NCBI GenBank assembly: GCA_009760885.1
Contig: CM019693.1
Span: forward strand, 44,541,433-44,605,432
From: Achatina immaculata
Taxonomy: Eukaryota > Mollusca > Gastropoda > Stylommatophora > Achatinidae
Length of the DNA: 64,000 nt
Direction of reading: 5' to 3'
The notes below the pieces were generated by a model. The model had not been told where the DNA came from, searched no databases, and saw only the letters and a program-made list of their open reading frames with translations. Every line of letters starts with the position of its first letter. Position 1 is the first letter of the stretch. Positions 43,258 to 51,945 of this stretch are shown here, in pieces. Both the position numbers and the translations under genes were made by a program.

Positions 43258-44071
43258 AAGGGGTCCGGAGGATCGTAGAGCAGGTGACGGGGGACCCCGA
43301 GACAGAAGTGTCTACAGCGGAAGTGCTCTAGACAAATGGAACTTTATATGCAGGCCGAGGAAACCAACTCCTCACTATGTGACCCTCAGGCCCTTGATGG
43401 AGGGCCTGAAGCCCCACAAACTGTGGGTCTCTCTCCCGGGCAGGAAAACCCCTTGCCCGAGGTGTGGCAAGGATGACCACTGGGCAAGCCAGTGCGCGGA
43501 GAAAAAGAAAAACACGCAGGGAGCTCCGGCGGTCAACACAACACGAAAACACACCACACAAGTCCAACCAAAAGAGGAAAGATGGCTCACTGCAGACGGG
43601 TTCACCCTATACGGGAAAAGAACACGGAAAAACAGTACGAGTCCAAAACCGCCCACACCAGCACAGCCAGCACCGGCGACGCCACCGCGGTACACAGCTG
43701 AACAAGAACCACCACCTACGCCGGAACCTCGGTCGCTGAACATAGACGAGAAGTCTGACCAGGAGAAGAGCGACACAGACATCACCACAGACCAGGAGGA
43801 GAGTGACACAGATACTACCACAGACCAGGAGGAGAGTGACACAGATACTACCACAGACCAGGAGGAGAGTGACACAGATACTACCACAGACCATCAGGAG
43901 AGTGACACAGATACTACCACAGACCAGGAGGAGAGTGACACAGATACTACCACAGACCAGGAGGAGAGTGACACAGATACTACCACAGGCGCACACAGGG
44001 ACCTGTCCTGGGTGGAAATAGCCCAGACAGCGGAACCAAGAACCAACCGAGACAAAGACAGCGACAACTAG
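43258..44071 (+). pseudogene. L1-Tx1 ORF1, subfamily A, 5'-truncated, expanded tail
   Basis: It begins at GVRRIVEQ (one early frame change), then reads ALDKWNFICRPRKPTPHYVT, LWVSLPGRKTPCPRCGKDDHWASQC (CCHC knuckle), a Pro/Thr linker, a seven-unit acidic array and GAHRDLSW, with a stop at 44071. The front half of the RRM-like region is missing. Confidence 0.9.
43757..43987. repeat. 33-bp minisatellite in ORF1 acidic tail (A type)
   Basis: Seven in-frame 11-residue units (DQEESDTDTTT). The A copy at 32.0 kb has one unit. Confidence 0.95.
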
Positions 44072-44097
44072 TAGGATACCACAGACAACCCATCTAG

Positions 44098-44349
44098 GTA
44101 TGTTAGTACGCTTCATCTATTGTAATGTTTGACGTGATGATTAAAGAACACAGTCTTCAATAACATAATAAAGAACCTCTCAATGTTAAACTGGTGCCCG
44201 TGCCTATTTCCGAAATTCGGGAGGAGACGACCTGGCGTAAAAGCCAACACAATGTGGAGTATGAACCATTACCGATCACGTGCTGATGATTTAACCAAAC
44301 GCTCTGTGCTTTAGACAGAATTTCAGTAGTGTGTATGATATCAGACACA
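44098..44349. other. splice-donor-like motif then AT-rich leader; no gene
   Basis: CTAG|GTATGTTAG at 44095-44106 is the donor half of the A intron-like segment, but the ORF2 side is missing. The following sequence resembles the leader near 21720-21780. TGGTGCCCGTGCC at 44191-44203 looks like an LTR-element primer-binding site, but no LTR boundary can be shown. Confidence 0.4.
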
Positions 44350-44532
44350 GAGACGGCACCAGAGCCCACCGATGACGACGGCTTTAAGCTGGTGGAGAAT
44401 AACAGAAAGAAGAGACGGCACCAGAGCCCACCTATGACGACGGCTTTAAGCTGGTGGAGAATAACAGAAAGAAGAGACGGCACCAGATAACCGCCTCAGT
44501 GTCGCCGAAAACAAGCAAGTCGCCATGTACAC
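44350..44532 (+). pseudogene. Tx1 ORF1 (C) tail fragment with 62-bp tandem duplication
   Basis: DDGFKLVENNRKKRRHQ is encoded repeatedly because a 62-bp unit starting GAGACGGCACC occurs at 44350, 44412 and (partly) 44474. The period breaks the frame each time. It matches the C-type ORF1 tail at 51600. Confidence 0.8.
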
Positions 44533-44577
44533 TTAGCCCTTTGGCTAAGATCATAGTGTTGTTCTACGCTCTGTACT
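44533..44577 (+). ncRNA. U2 snRNA-like 5' fragment (degenerate)
   Basis: CCCTTTGGCTAAGATCATAGTG followed by TTGTTCTAC aligns with U2 nucleotides from about 10 to 45, with several differences. It lies between a C-type ORF1 tail and a D-type endonuclease fragment. It is not a functional snRNA gene. Confidence 0.6.
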
Positions 44578-44870
44578 TCAGATAGATGGGAGTTTACTAG
44601 AACAAATAGAGACAGCAGAGGAAGAATAGCCATAGCTGAGGTAACGAACAACACACAAGCATACACTATAGTCAACATACATGCTCCACCCAACCGCATT
44701 CACCAACCAGTATTCTATGAAGATTTAGACTCCTTACTCACTAGAATGTATAGAGGACACAACATCATATTGGGGGGATATTTTAATTGTGTTCTATCAG
44801 ACGCAGACATTATAGGAGGTCAAGTTAGAGCTCAGATTGCTAGGAGCACCAGGGAGATAAGTTAAACTTT
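44578..44870 (+). pseudogene. L1-Tx1 ORF2, subfamily D, endonuclease fragment
   Basis: SDRWEFTRTNRDSRGRIAIA, YTIVNIHAPPNRIHQPVFYE and ILGGYFNCVLSDADIIGG. The catalytic GDFN is changed to GYFN. It is nearly identical to 58498-58760, and ends where the frame is lost near 44850. Confidence 0.88.
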
Positions 44871-45040
44871 AGAGATTTAGTTATTATTTATTCCTTATTT
44901 GTTGTTTATTACAAGTTGGTGCTGTAAACAGAAGAGTAAATTTAACAGTCAGAAAGACATAGAGATTGTTTATGTTGATTAGTACTAAATAAGAATTGCA
45001 CAAATTGAGGTAACAAACAGCAAGAATATACACAAAAATA
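44871..45040. other. AT-rich leader
   Basis: No gene; it leads into the short frame at 45041. Confidence 0.5.
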
Positions 45041-45180
45041 ATGACACACCAGATTGCAGAAACACCGGAAATAGATATACTGAAATGGGAGGTCAGATAT
45101 CTGCGGAGAGAAGTAGCTAGGTTAGGTAGAGAGTTGAGGCAAGAAAGAAATATCGCCGTTATGAGGACCGCCGTTGTTGA
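45041..45180 (+). pseudogene. short coiled-coil-like frame (second copy)
   Basis: AETPEIDILKWEVRYLRREV and ARLGRELRQERN match 22099 without its stop codon. The frame then runs into a U2-like head and is not conserved beyond RQERN. Function unknown. Confidence 0.45.
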
Positions 45181-45200
45181 CAGCCGTTGTGTGTTGTCAG

Positions 45201-45268
45201 TCTCGGCATTTTGGCCAAGATCAAAGTGTCATCTCGGATTTTGTGTACTTGGTGTTTTTCTGTCATGG
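45201..45268 (+). ncRNA. U2 snRNA-like head before Tx1 ORF1 (C)
   Basis: TCTCGGCATTTTGGCCAAG at 45201 and GATCAAAGTGT at 45219 align with U2 nucleotides 7-33 with few changes. The C-type ORF1 ATG follows at about 45266. A second, weak resemblance (ATCTCGGATTTTG) starts at 45231. Confidence 0.7.
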
Positions 45269-46303
45269 ATACTCCAATCTTCTTCTATAACCCAGAGACG
45301 GATATGGAGGGTGGTCAAGAAGAACTCCCTGGGACTCTGGAGTGGGCAGAATGCCTCACGTGTGTCATATGCATTCATGCATAGCATTCTGGCTGGACCT
45401 GTGGGTCTTGGGCTCAATGGAGTGGCTACCCTTAGCCGTTATGAGGACCGCACCAAGTCAAGCCACCCACATAACTCACTATGCCTCGCTGCATGGGAAG
45501 ACCCTGAACCTGGATCAGTCCAAACTAACGGTACAGTTTGAACATTTGGACAAGGAGCGGGTTAAAGGAACACTGCATTGGATGCCCGCAGCGGTGAAGA
45601 CGGAAACGGTCAAGCGCCTTGTCACATTCCTGACAGGCGACAATGAGGCCGATGTTTCCCGTATCGAGAGGGCCAATGACAAGTGGGCTTTTCGGTGTAG
45701 GCCGAAACAAGAAGTCCCACATTACACGTTCTTATCCGACCCGAATTCAAAGCAGCACAGGATTGCAGTTACCCTGCAGGGCAGGAATACACCACGCCCG
45801 ATTTGTAGCAGCGATGCTCATCGGGTAAACCAATGCCCCAGGGATGCAAAGCCGGCCTATAGAGAGAGCATGCAACAGCAGGTCTCTGCAGCCAAGAGAG
45901 TCGAGGAGCGGTCCGCCACAACCGCCGCGGACATTCAGAACCAGGCCACCGGCAACCAGGAGCCAGCACCAGAGCCCATTGATGATGATGGGTTTAATCT
46001 GGTGGAAAATAGGAAAAAGGCGCCACCTGATATCCGCCGCAGTGTCGCCGACTTCCAGCGAATCTCCTTGCACCCCAAGGAAGCGGGTGCCCACTGGCAG
46101 AACTGCAGAGGCCAGGGGTCAGCTTCTGCCAACAGAAGTGACACAAAAGTTCCCTCTTCCAACAGAGGAAGCAGTAAATGCCCCCCCCCCCTGCAGAGGA
46201 GGACATGGACTCACCGTCAGCCGAGGAACCTCTATCTTGGGCCCAGCTGACGGGAGAACAATCTGATGACGATGATCCTCCTTTAACTATCGATGAGGAA
46301 GTA
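45266..46303 (+). pseudogene. L1-Tx1 ORF1, subfamily C, frameshifted
   Basis: MDTPIFFYNPETDMEGGQEE opens the protein. A deletion after GTL shifts the frame (45345-45460 is scrambled), then from about 45465 it reads HITHYASLHGKTL, EHLDKERVKGTLHWMPAAVK, VKRLVTFLTGDNEADVS, DKWAFRCRPKQEVPHY, a knuckle whose first Cys pair is damaged (RPICSSDAHRVNQC), and DDDGFNLVENRKK. A further shift and an 11-base C-run at 46181 break the acidic tail. The U2-like head lies just upstream and a C-type ORF2 just downstream. Confidence 0.9.
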
Positions 46304-46589
46304 TGAGGACAATATAACTGTGTCGACCAGACAGACTGTGTTTCATTTTCTGGAACTAGGAACAGTACTTGATTGTGCCTTTCTTGTGTGTTTGGTTCCA
46401 CAGTACCAAGATAAACGATCGGATAACTGTGTCGACGGGACATTGTATAGGACGGATTATTGTGTTTTCATTTCAAATTTTGGAACATCTCATTTATTGG
46501 ATGTACAGGAGCAAGGTAACAACCTACTTCTATTTTGATTTTTTTCTGTTAGTTTATTTTTATGTCTTTATAGTCATTTCTAATTTACA
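46304..46589 (+). other. C-type ORF1-ORF2 spacer with internal duplication and donor-like site
   Basis: Two imperfect units of about 125 bases (from AACTGTGTCGAC at 46315 and 46425) make up the spacer. The second ends GCAAG|GTAACAACCTAC (donor-like at 46516), and TTATGTCTTTATAG ends at 46573. The first unit has the matching position mutated (CAAGATAAAC). Confidence 0.6.
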
Positions 46590-48060
46590 ATGGAGATTAC
46601 GTAGATAACATAACGGAACTATTACACGCGTACACTCAAGACTTACCTGAATCCAACCTCGTAGAATACTGGGATGTATTAAAGAACACTATCAGAGAGA
46701 GAACACAGGTCTTGGCGACAAAAATACACAGATACAGACGACAGCAACAACAAATGTTGGAAAATGCTATTAAACTAACCAAGCAGGTCCCAATAGTCAT
46801 CACATACACGCGCTAGAGGAAGACGTAGAGAAATACCATCAACACAGCTACCAGGGTGCTTTCAAGTTTTGGCCTATGCTGACGACACAATCTTCTTTCC
46901 CTCCAATATATCCTCTACCAGGTTTATTCTAGACAACAAAATTAAAATATACGGAATTTTATTTACAGCTACGCATTCAAATAACATCAAAGCAAGATGG
47001 CGAAATATAATTGAAAAAATTAAGAACAGACTGGAAATTTACAAATACAAAACCACCACCATATTCGGCAGAAGTGTCGTAGTCAACACCTACATCATAC
47101 CACAGCTTATATATACCGCAAACATATTCCCCCTGCCTAAACAGTCAACACTTGCATCATACCACAGCTTATATATACCGCAAACATATTCCCCCTGCCT
47201 AAACAGTCACTTAAGGAAATAAATTCAATGATTAGAGACTTTATTTTCCGACGCACAGTACGCAGCATCCAACAGAAAACCTTGATGCAAGACAAAAATA
47301 GAGGGGGCATCTCCCTACAAGACATAGCAACAAAGATCCAGGCACTCAGGATTAAATATATAGGACAAATGATCCAACAGCCACACAAACATACTCTAGC
47401 TCACTACTACGTTGGGCTGAGGCTTCTTAAACTGTGTAAATTAAACAATATACACCCCCATCACTTTGGCACTATACCGCTCTTCTACAGACAATGCATA
47501 CAAAGTGTAACTGGGAATGAACGTTTAATACGCATGAAAACATCATGCATATACAAATATCTGGTCAGGAAACAGGAGCCACCATTACAGTGCAGAATAA
47601 AGAGAGGATACAAATACTTCATCATTGACTACACACAATCATTTCAAAACCTACACAAGAAAGGAATCACGCCAAGTGCACGAGAGATAACATACAGACT
47701 ATTGTTCAACATAACACCGACCGCAGATTCCACAGATTGGTCAGATGTAAACTATGTAGAATGAACACACAAGAAATGGAGGAACACATTTTCTTTCAGT
47801 GCAGAACCGTTTCTTTGGCCTTAGAACTTTTGACTCAAGAGATAGCAACAAGAACAGCAGAGAAAGTAGACATATACCGAGCAATAATGTTAAACACCAT
47901 TCCTCGAACAGAAACAAACAGCCATACGCAGTATATCATCCTCCTAGCTGAGTTTAGGTATGTTGTTTGGTCATGTAGAAATAGGGCCACATTTGAAAAT
48001 AGAATTTTTACAAAAGAAATTCTCCTGTACATTCTCAAGCAAAAAATTGTTTTCAACTAG
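46590..48060 (+). pseudogene. L1-Tx1 ORF2, subfamily C, endonuclease-less
   Basis: The entire APE endonuclease is deleted: the spacer joins directly to the linker (NITELLHAYTQDL). Another deletion at about 46870 removes the RT up to LAYADDTIFFPSN. The thumb has a 62-bp duplication (47084-47208) that breaks the frame. The C-terminal half is well preserved: TLMQDKNRGGISLQDIATK, LAHYYVGLRLLKL, a cysteine motif CKLCRMNTQEMEEHIFFQC and AEFRYVVWSCRNRATF, with the natural stop at 48058-48060. It is the only C-type ORF2 C-terminus with a complete end. Confidence 0.9.
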
Positions 48061-48687
48061 TTTCTAGTTTTTGGCAACCCCCCCCCCCCCAGCCCCACCC
48101 CCCTTTTGTAGTTAAATGTCAACTTCAGATGTACATACCATACGATTACCACAGGTTTTCGTTCAAGCCCGCCTGTTCAATATTTCAGTCCACCGGCAGG
48201 CTTTCCCAACTCATGTTCTTCAACAGTGTCCTGACCTTAACCTTCCACTGCGCTCCGACTGCTGTGACCCGAATACGAGTGACCCGAGCGCATATTTATT
48301 TCTGTGTACATCCCATGAGTGAAAGAGAAGGCTTTAGCCGAATACAAACACTGTACATCACTAGAGAGAAAGTTAACGAAGAGAGAGAGAGAGTGAGGGA
48401 GGGAGAAAGGGTCCTGATAGTAGGTGAGAGGAAGTGTGTGTGTGTGTGTGGTGATACTATTACTGTACACCTTCGTTCTAACATTTTATGTACAAAGTAT
48501 TCGCGTTATCATGCTCCATGCTATCACCTCATGGTTTGTAAAGCCCACCATCTCATTATTTCATTCCACGGGCAATCATCCTCAACTCACGTCACTTGTA
48601 CATGATTCGTTGTTGTTTATTTGAAAGTTTTTGTCGGAAAAAAAAATTGCAAAAAGAAAAATGTGAAGAAAAAAAAAAGAAAGAAAT
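48061..48687 (+). other. C-type 3' UTR and A-rich tail
   Basis: C-runs at 48078-48110, then the TGTACATCCCATGAGTG block at 48306 and a second TGTACATC at 48351, as in A/B elements, then (GA)n and (GT)n tracts. The tail from about 48640 is A-rich and ends one base before a U2-like head. Confidence 0.75.
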
Positions 48688-48807
48688 ATCGCTTCTCGAC
48701 CTTTTGGCTAATATCAAAGTGTAGTTCTACGGAGAGAGGTCACGGAAATCTGCTTCTTGGCCTTTTTTCTGGGCTGAGATCCAAGTGTGCTTGCTATCAC
48801 TGCTTTT
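48688..48807 (+). ncRNA. two tandem U2 snRNA-like 5' heads
   Basis: The first copy starts ATCGCTTCTCGACC at 48688, exactly like the 5' end of U2, and continues CTTTTGGCTAATATCAAAGTGTAG with two substitutions. The second copy starts at 48748 (ATCTGCTTCTTGGCC) and continues through GAGATCCAAGTGT to TATCAC near 48800, more diverged. Both stop before the U2 Sm-site region, so neither is a complete snRNA gene. Confidence 0.8.
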
Positions 48808-48832
48808 TCAAGCAGTTAAAATTCCAATTCAG

Positions 48833-49633
48833 ATGGAAACCGGAAAGTTTTATTACAATGAAGAAGAAGACCTGGAAGGGGGACAGTACCATCATCCTGT
48901 GACACTTCTTATCACGGCAAGCGGACAGAACGCAGTGAAAATCTCTTACTCATATATGTATAGCATCCTAGCCGGCCCGGCAGGCGTTGGAATAAATGGT
49001 GTGGCGACGCTGAGTCGCTATGAAAACCGTACCAGGTGGTTCGCTACCTTGAACCAGGCGGCTCACGTCACGCATTACAATTCCTTACATGGGAAAAGTT
49101 TTCATTTGCCTGACTCCAACGTCACTATTATGATAGAACATCTGGATAAAGAACGCGTCAAAGGGACGCTGCATTGGCTACCACCAGCCACAAAAAAGCA
49201 AATGGTTCAGCGGCTAGTGGTCCACTTGACCGGGGATGAGGCTGCCGAAGTATCGCGTGTGAAGAAAGCTCATGATAAGTGGACTTTCTTATGTAGGCCC
49301 AGAATTGAGGTTCCACATTTTACTACTCTATATAGTACAAGCGGCAACAAGGAACTCAAAGTTTCGGTAACCCTACAAGGGAGGAAAACGCCCTGTCCGA
49401 CATGTGGGTCGGAGGCGCACTGGGCGAATAAATGTCCACAGAAACCAGCTGCATCACACAGCACCACACGGCGCAAAGAAAAACAGCCGAGAGAGGAATC
49501 GGAAGGCACCAAGAACAAAGCATCCGCTAATGCCGACAAAAGTCCGACCCCGAACAGCGTTGAACCACATTTAGACACGGACGAGGATGGCTTCAGAATA
49601 GTCGACTATAGCAGGAAGAGACGACTGCCATAG
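48833..49633 (+). CDS. L1-Tx1 ORF1, subfamily C', open frame
   Basis: 266 codons are open from the ATG at 48833; an in-frame ATG at 48785 lies within the U2-like head and is less likely. In order: FYYNEEEDLEGGQYHHPVTL, an RRM-like region (LITASGQNAVKISYSYMYSI, GVGINGVATLSRYENRTRWF, LHGKSFHLPD, EHLDKERVKGTLHWLPPATK, DKWTFLCRPRIEVPHF), a CCHC knuckle CPTCGSEAHWANKC and a short acidic tail. The stop after RKRRLP is at a recombination point, so perhaps 80 C-terminal residues are missing compared with C. It is the cleanest open ORF1 in the window. Confidence 0.88.
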   Translation: METGKFYYNEEEDLEGGQYHHPVTLLITASGQNAVKISYSYMYSILAGPAGVGINGVATLSRYENRTRWFATLNQAAHVTHYNSLHGKSFHLPDSNVTIMIEHLDKERVKGTLHWLPPATKKQMVQRLVVHLTGDEAAEVSRVKKAHDKWTFLCRPRIEVPHFTTLYSTSGNKELKVSVTLQGRKTPCPTCGSEAHWANKCPQKPAASHSTTRRKEKQPREESEGTKNKASANADKSPTPNSVEPHLDTDEDGFRIVDYSRKRRLP

Positions 49634-50758
49634 GTATCTCCTCCGACTGTGAAGGGAAACACGTCACAGTGTACGCCGAGGATACACACAATTTAGTGAA
49701 CACATATAGACATACGCATCCACAGAGCAGAGACACCACACACAAAAACAGGTCCTGAGAGGAAAGTCTTAGTAAACCACACACTTACAGAGACTTTCAG
49801 GCTAACTAGATCAGTGAGACAGGGCTGTCCCCTCTCTCCTCTGCTATACGTGCTCAGTCTAGAACCACTTCTAGAGAAAATCGGACAAGACAAGACAATC
49901 AAAGGAGCTTTCATACCAGGAGGGGGAGACAGAAAGTTGCTTGCCTATGCAGATGACACTGTTTTCTTCTCACCAACAGAGACATCCATAACGAACATCT
50001 TAGACGCATTTACAGAATTTGGCAAAGCCAGTGGTGCAAAAATAAACATACAAAAGACATAAACTCTCATACAGGACAAGCTGCACGGAGGAATTGCCCT
50101 CCAAGACATACCCACAAAGATCCAAGCACTCAGGATTAGTCACGTAGGTCGCATCATCACATATTCAAAGCAGCACGTGCTAGCTCACTACTACATTGGA
50201 CTCAGACTATCAAACCTACTTCCACCAAACAACTCACAGCCACACTATTTTGGTACACTACCACCATTCTACCAAAACTGCATACATGCCATCCGCGGAA
50301 ACGAAGCACTCTTGCAACGTAAAACAAATTACATCTACACACACTTAATCAGAAACCAAGCACCCTTGCTGCATCTCAGGATTAAAAGAAGTTGGAGATA
50401 TGGCATCTTTGACTTTAAAGAAACTTTTACAAACTTATATCTTAGAAATATTGCACCGAAAGCGAGAGAAATTACATTTAGACTTATTTACAACATGACA
50501 CCCACCACACAGAGAGAAGCACACCGATCCCAACAGACAGCACCATGTCTACTATGCAGAAAGAACATACAAGAAACGGAAGAGCACATATTTTACGAAT
50601 GCACCACCATCACACCCAGTATAGTAACACTGCGGAACATAATAGAAACACATATAGCCCAAAAAATAGACATATAAAAAGCTATTATGCTAAATGTTAT
50701 TCCTAGAACTCAGCCGGACACACACACCAAGTTACTAGCCCTTGCGAATCTTTATCAG
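49634..50758 (+). pseudogene. L1-Tx1 ORF2, composite deletion derivative
   Basis: A scrap of endonuclease (LVNTYRHTHPQSRDTTHKN) is joined near 49755 to the RT at KVLVNHTL, close to the junction used in the B' units. The frame 49814-50062 has RQGCPLSPLLYVLSLEP and LLAYADDTVFFSP. A deletion after INIQKT removes the thumb. Then TLIQDKLHGGIALQDI, LAHYYIGLRLSNLL, CLLCRKNIQETEEHIFYEC (cysteine motif) and IPRTQPDTHTKLLAL follow. It loses homology at about 50750 without a 3' UTR. Confidence 0.9.
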
Positions 50759-50855
50759 GTGAGCAAGATCAGCATATCACAAAATACGAGTACCCCATCG
50801 AGGTCCAGACCACCAACAGATTCACAGCTCTACAACAAAGCTTTCCTGGAGTTTT
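50759..50855. other. junction DNA
   Basis: Short link of unknown origin. It includes TTTTGTGTGCTTACCG near 50850, similar to the bases just before ORF1 in the copy at 45240. Confidence 0.4.
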
Positions 50856-50888
50856 GTGTGCTTACCGAATTCGATTACGGAAACGCCA

Positions 50889-51945
50889 CGTTTCTTCTAT
50901 AATCCAGAGACCGACATGGAGGGCGGTCAGGAAGAACTCCCTGGAACCCTGGTCTGTACAGTAAGCGGGCAGAATGCCACACGTGTATCATACGCCTTCA
51001 TGCACAGTATCCTGGCTGGACCTGTATGTCTTGGGAAGAACCGAACAAAATGCTTTGTCACCCTTCGACAAGCCACTCATATAACCCACTATGGCTCGCT
51101 GCATGGGAAGACCCTGCACCTGGAACAGTCCAAACTAACGATACACACAGAACATTTGGACAAGGAGCGGGTTAAAGGAACCCTGCATTGGATGCCCGTA
51201 GCAGTGAAGGCGCAAATGGTCAAGCGCCTGGTCACATTTCTGACCGGCGACGAGGAGGTCGAGGTGTCCCGTGTTGAGAAGACCAACGACAAGTGGGCGT
51301 TTCGGTGCAGGCCGAAGCAAGATGTCCCACACTACGTGTCCTTATCTCACTCCGGCGGGGAAAAAGAACACAGGATTGCAATCACCCTGCAGGGCAGGAA
51401 TACACCCAATTTGTAGCAGTGATGCCCATCGGGCTAACCAGTGCCCCAGAAAAGCAAAGTCAGCCCACAGAGAGAACATGCGACACCAGCAGGTATCTCC
51501 TGCCAAGAGGGTCGAGGAACGATCCGCCACAACCGACGTGGACACTCAAATCCTAGCCTCTGGCAACCTAGAGCCAGCACCAGAGCCCACCGATGATGAC
51601 GGTTTTAAGCTGGTGGAGAACAGAAAAAAGAGGCGCCACCAAATATCCGCCACAGTGTCACCGACCTCCAGCGAGTCTCCTTGCACCCCAAGGAAACGGG
51701 TATCCACCGGCAGAACTGTAGAAGCCAGGAGTCAGCTCCTGCCAACAGAAGATGCGCAAAAGGTCCCTCTTCCAGAGAAGGACATAGACGCACCAGCTTT
51801 TCCGGCAGAGGAAGCAGTGAATGTCCCCTGTGCAGAGGAGGACATGGACTCACCACCAGCCGAGGAACCTCTTTCTTGGGCCCAACTGACGGGAGAACAA
51901 TCTGACGACGAGGATCCTCCCTTAACTATTGATGAGGACATATGA
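50889..51945 (+). pseudogene. L1-Tx1 ORF1, subfamily C, one frameshift
   Basis: RFFYNPETDMEGGQEELPG, SGQNATRVSYAFMHSILAG, LHGKTLHLEQSKL, EHLDKERVKGTLHWMPVAVK, VKRLVTFLTGDEEVEVSRVE and DKWAFRCRPKQDVPHY are open in one frame to 51416. A small deletion at the first Cys pair of the knuckle shifts the frame, and 51405-51945 completes it: ICSSDAHRANQC, DDDGFKLVENRKKRRHQ, SPTSSESPCTPRKR, then an acidic tail with one AEEDMDSPPAEEPLSW unit. The upstream U2-like head is not preserved. A C-type ORF2 follows. Confidence 0.92.

Noticed and set aside
43375..44116. minus-strand Val/Ser/Leu-rich frames that look like membrane proteins
   Set aside because: Antisense shadows of subfamily A ORF1; hydrophobicity is a by-product of the acidic repeat.
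44191..44203. TGGTGCCCGTGCC as the primer-binding site of an LTR retrotransposon
   Set aside because: No LTR end or downstream gag can be shown next to it; kept only as a remark.
46304..46375. GAGGACAATATA and GGAACTAGG after a C-type ORF1, both resembling the middle of U2 snRNA
   Set aside because: The order is right but the spacing is about 20 bases too long, the matches are short, and the stretch belongs to a duplicated spacer whose other unit does not match U2. Chance is likely.
48688..48807. functional U2 snRNA gene
   Set aside because: Similarity stops within the first 55 or so nucleotides; no Sm site or 3' stem-loops follow.
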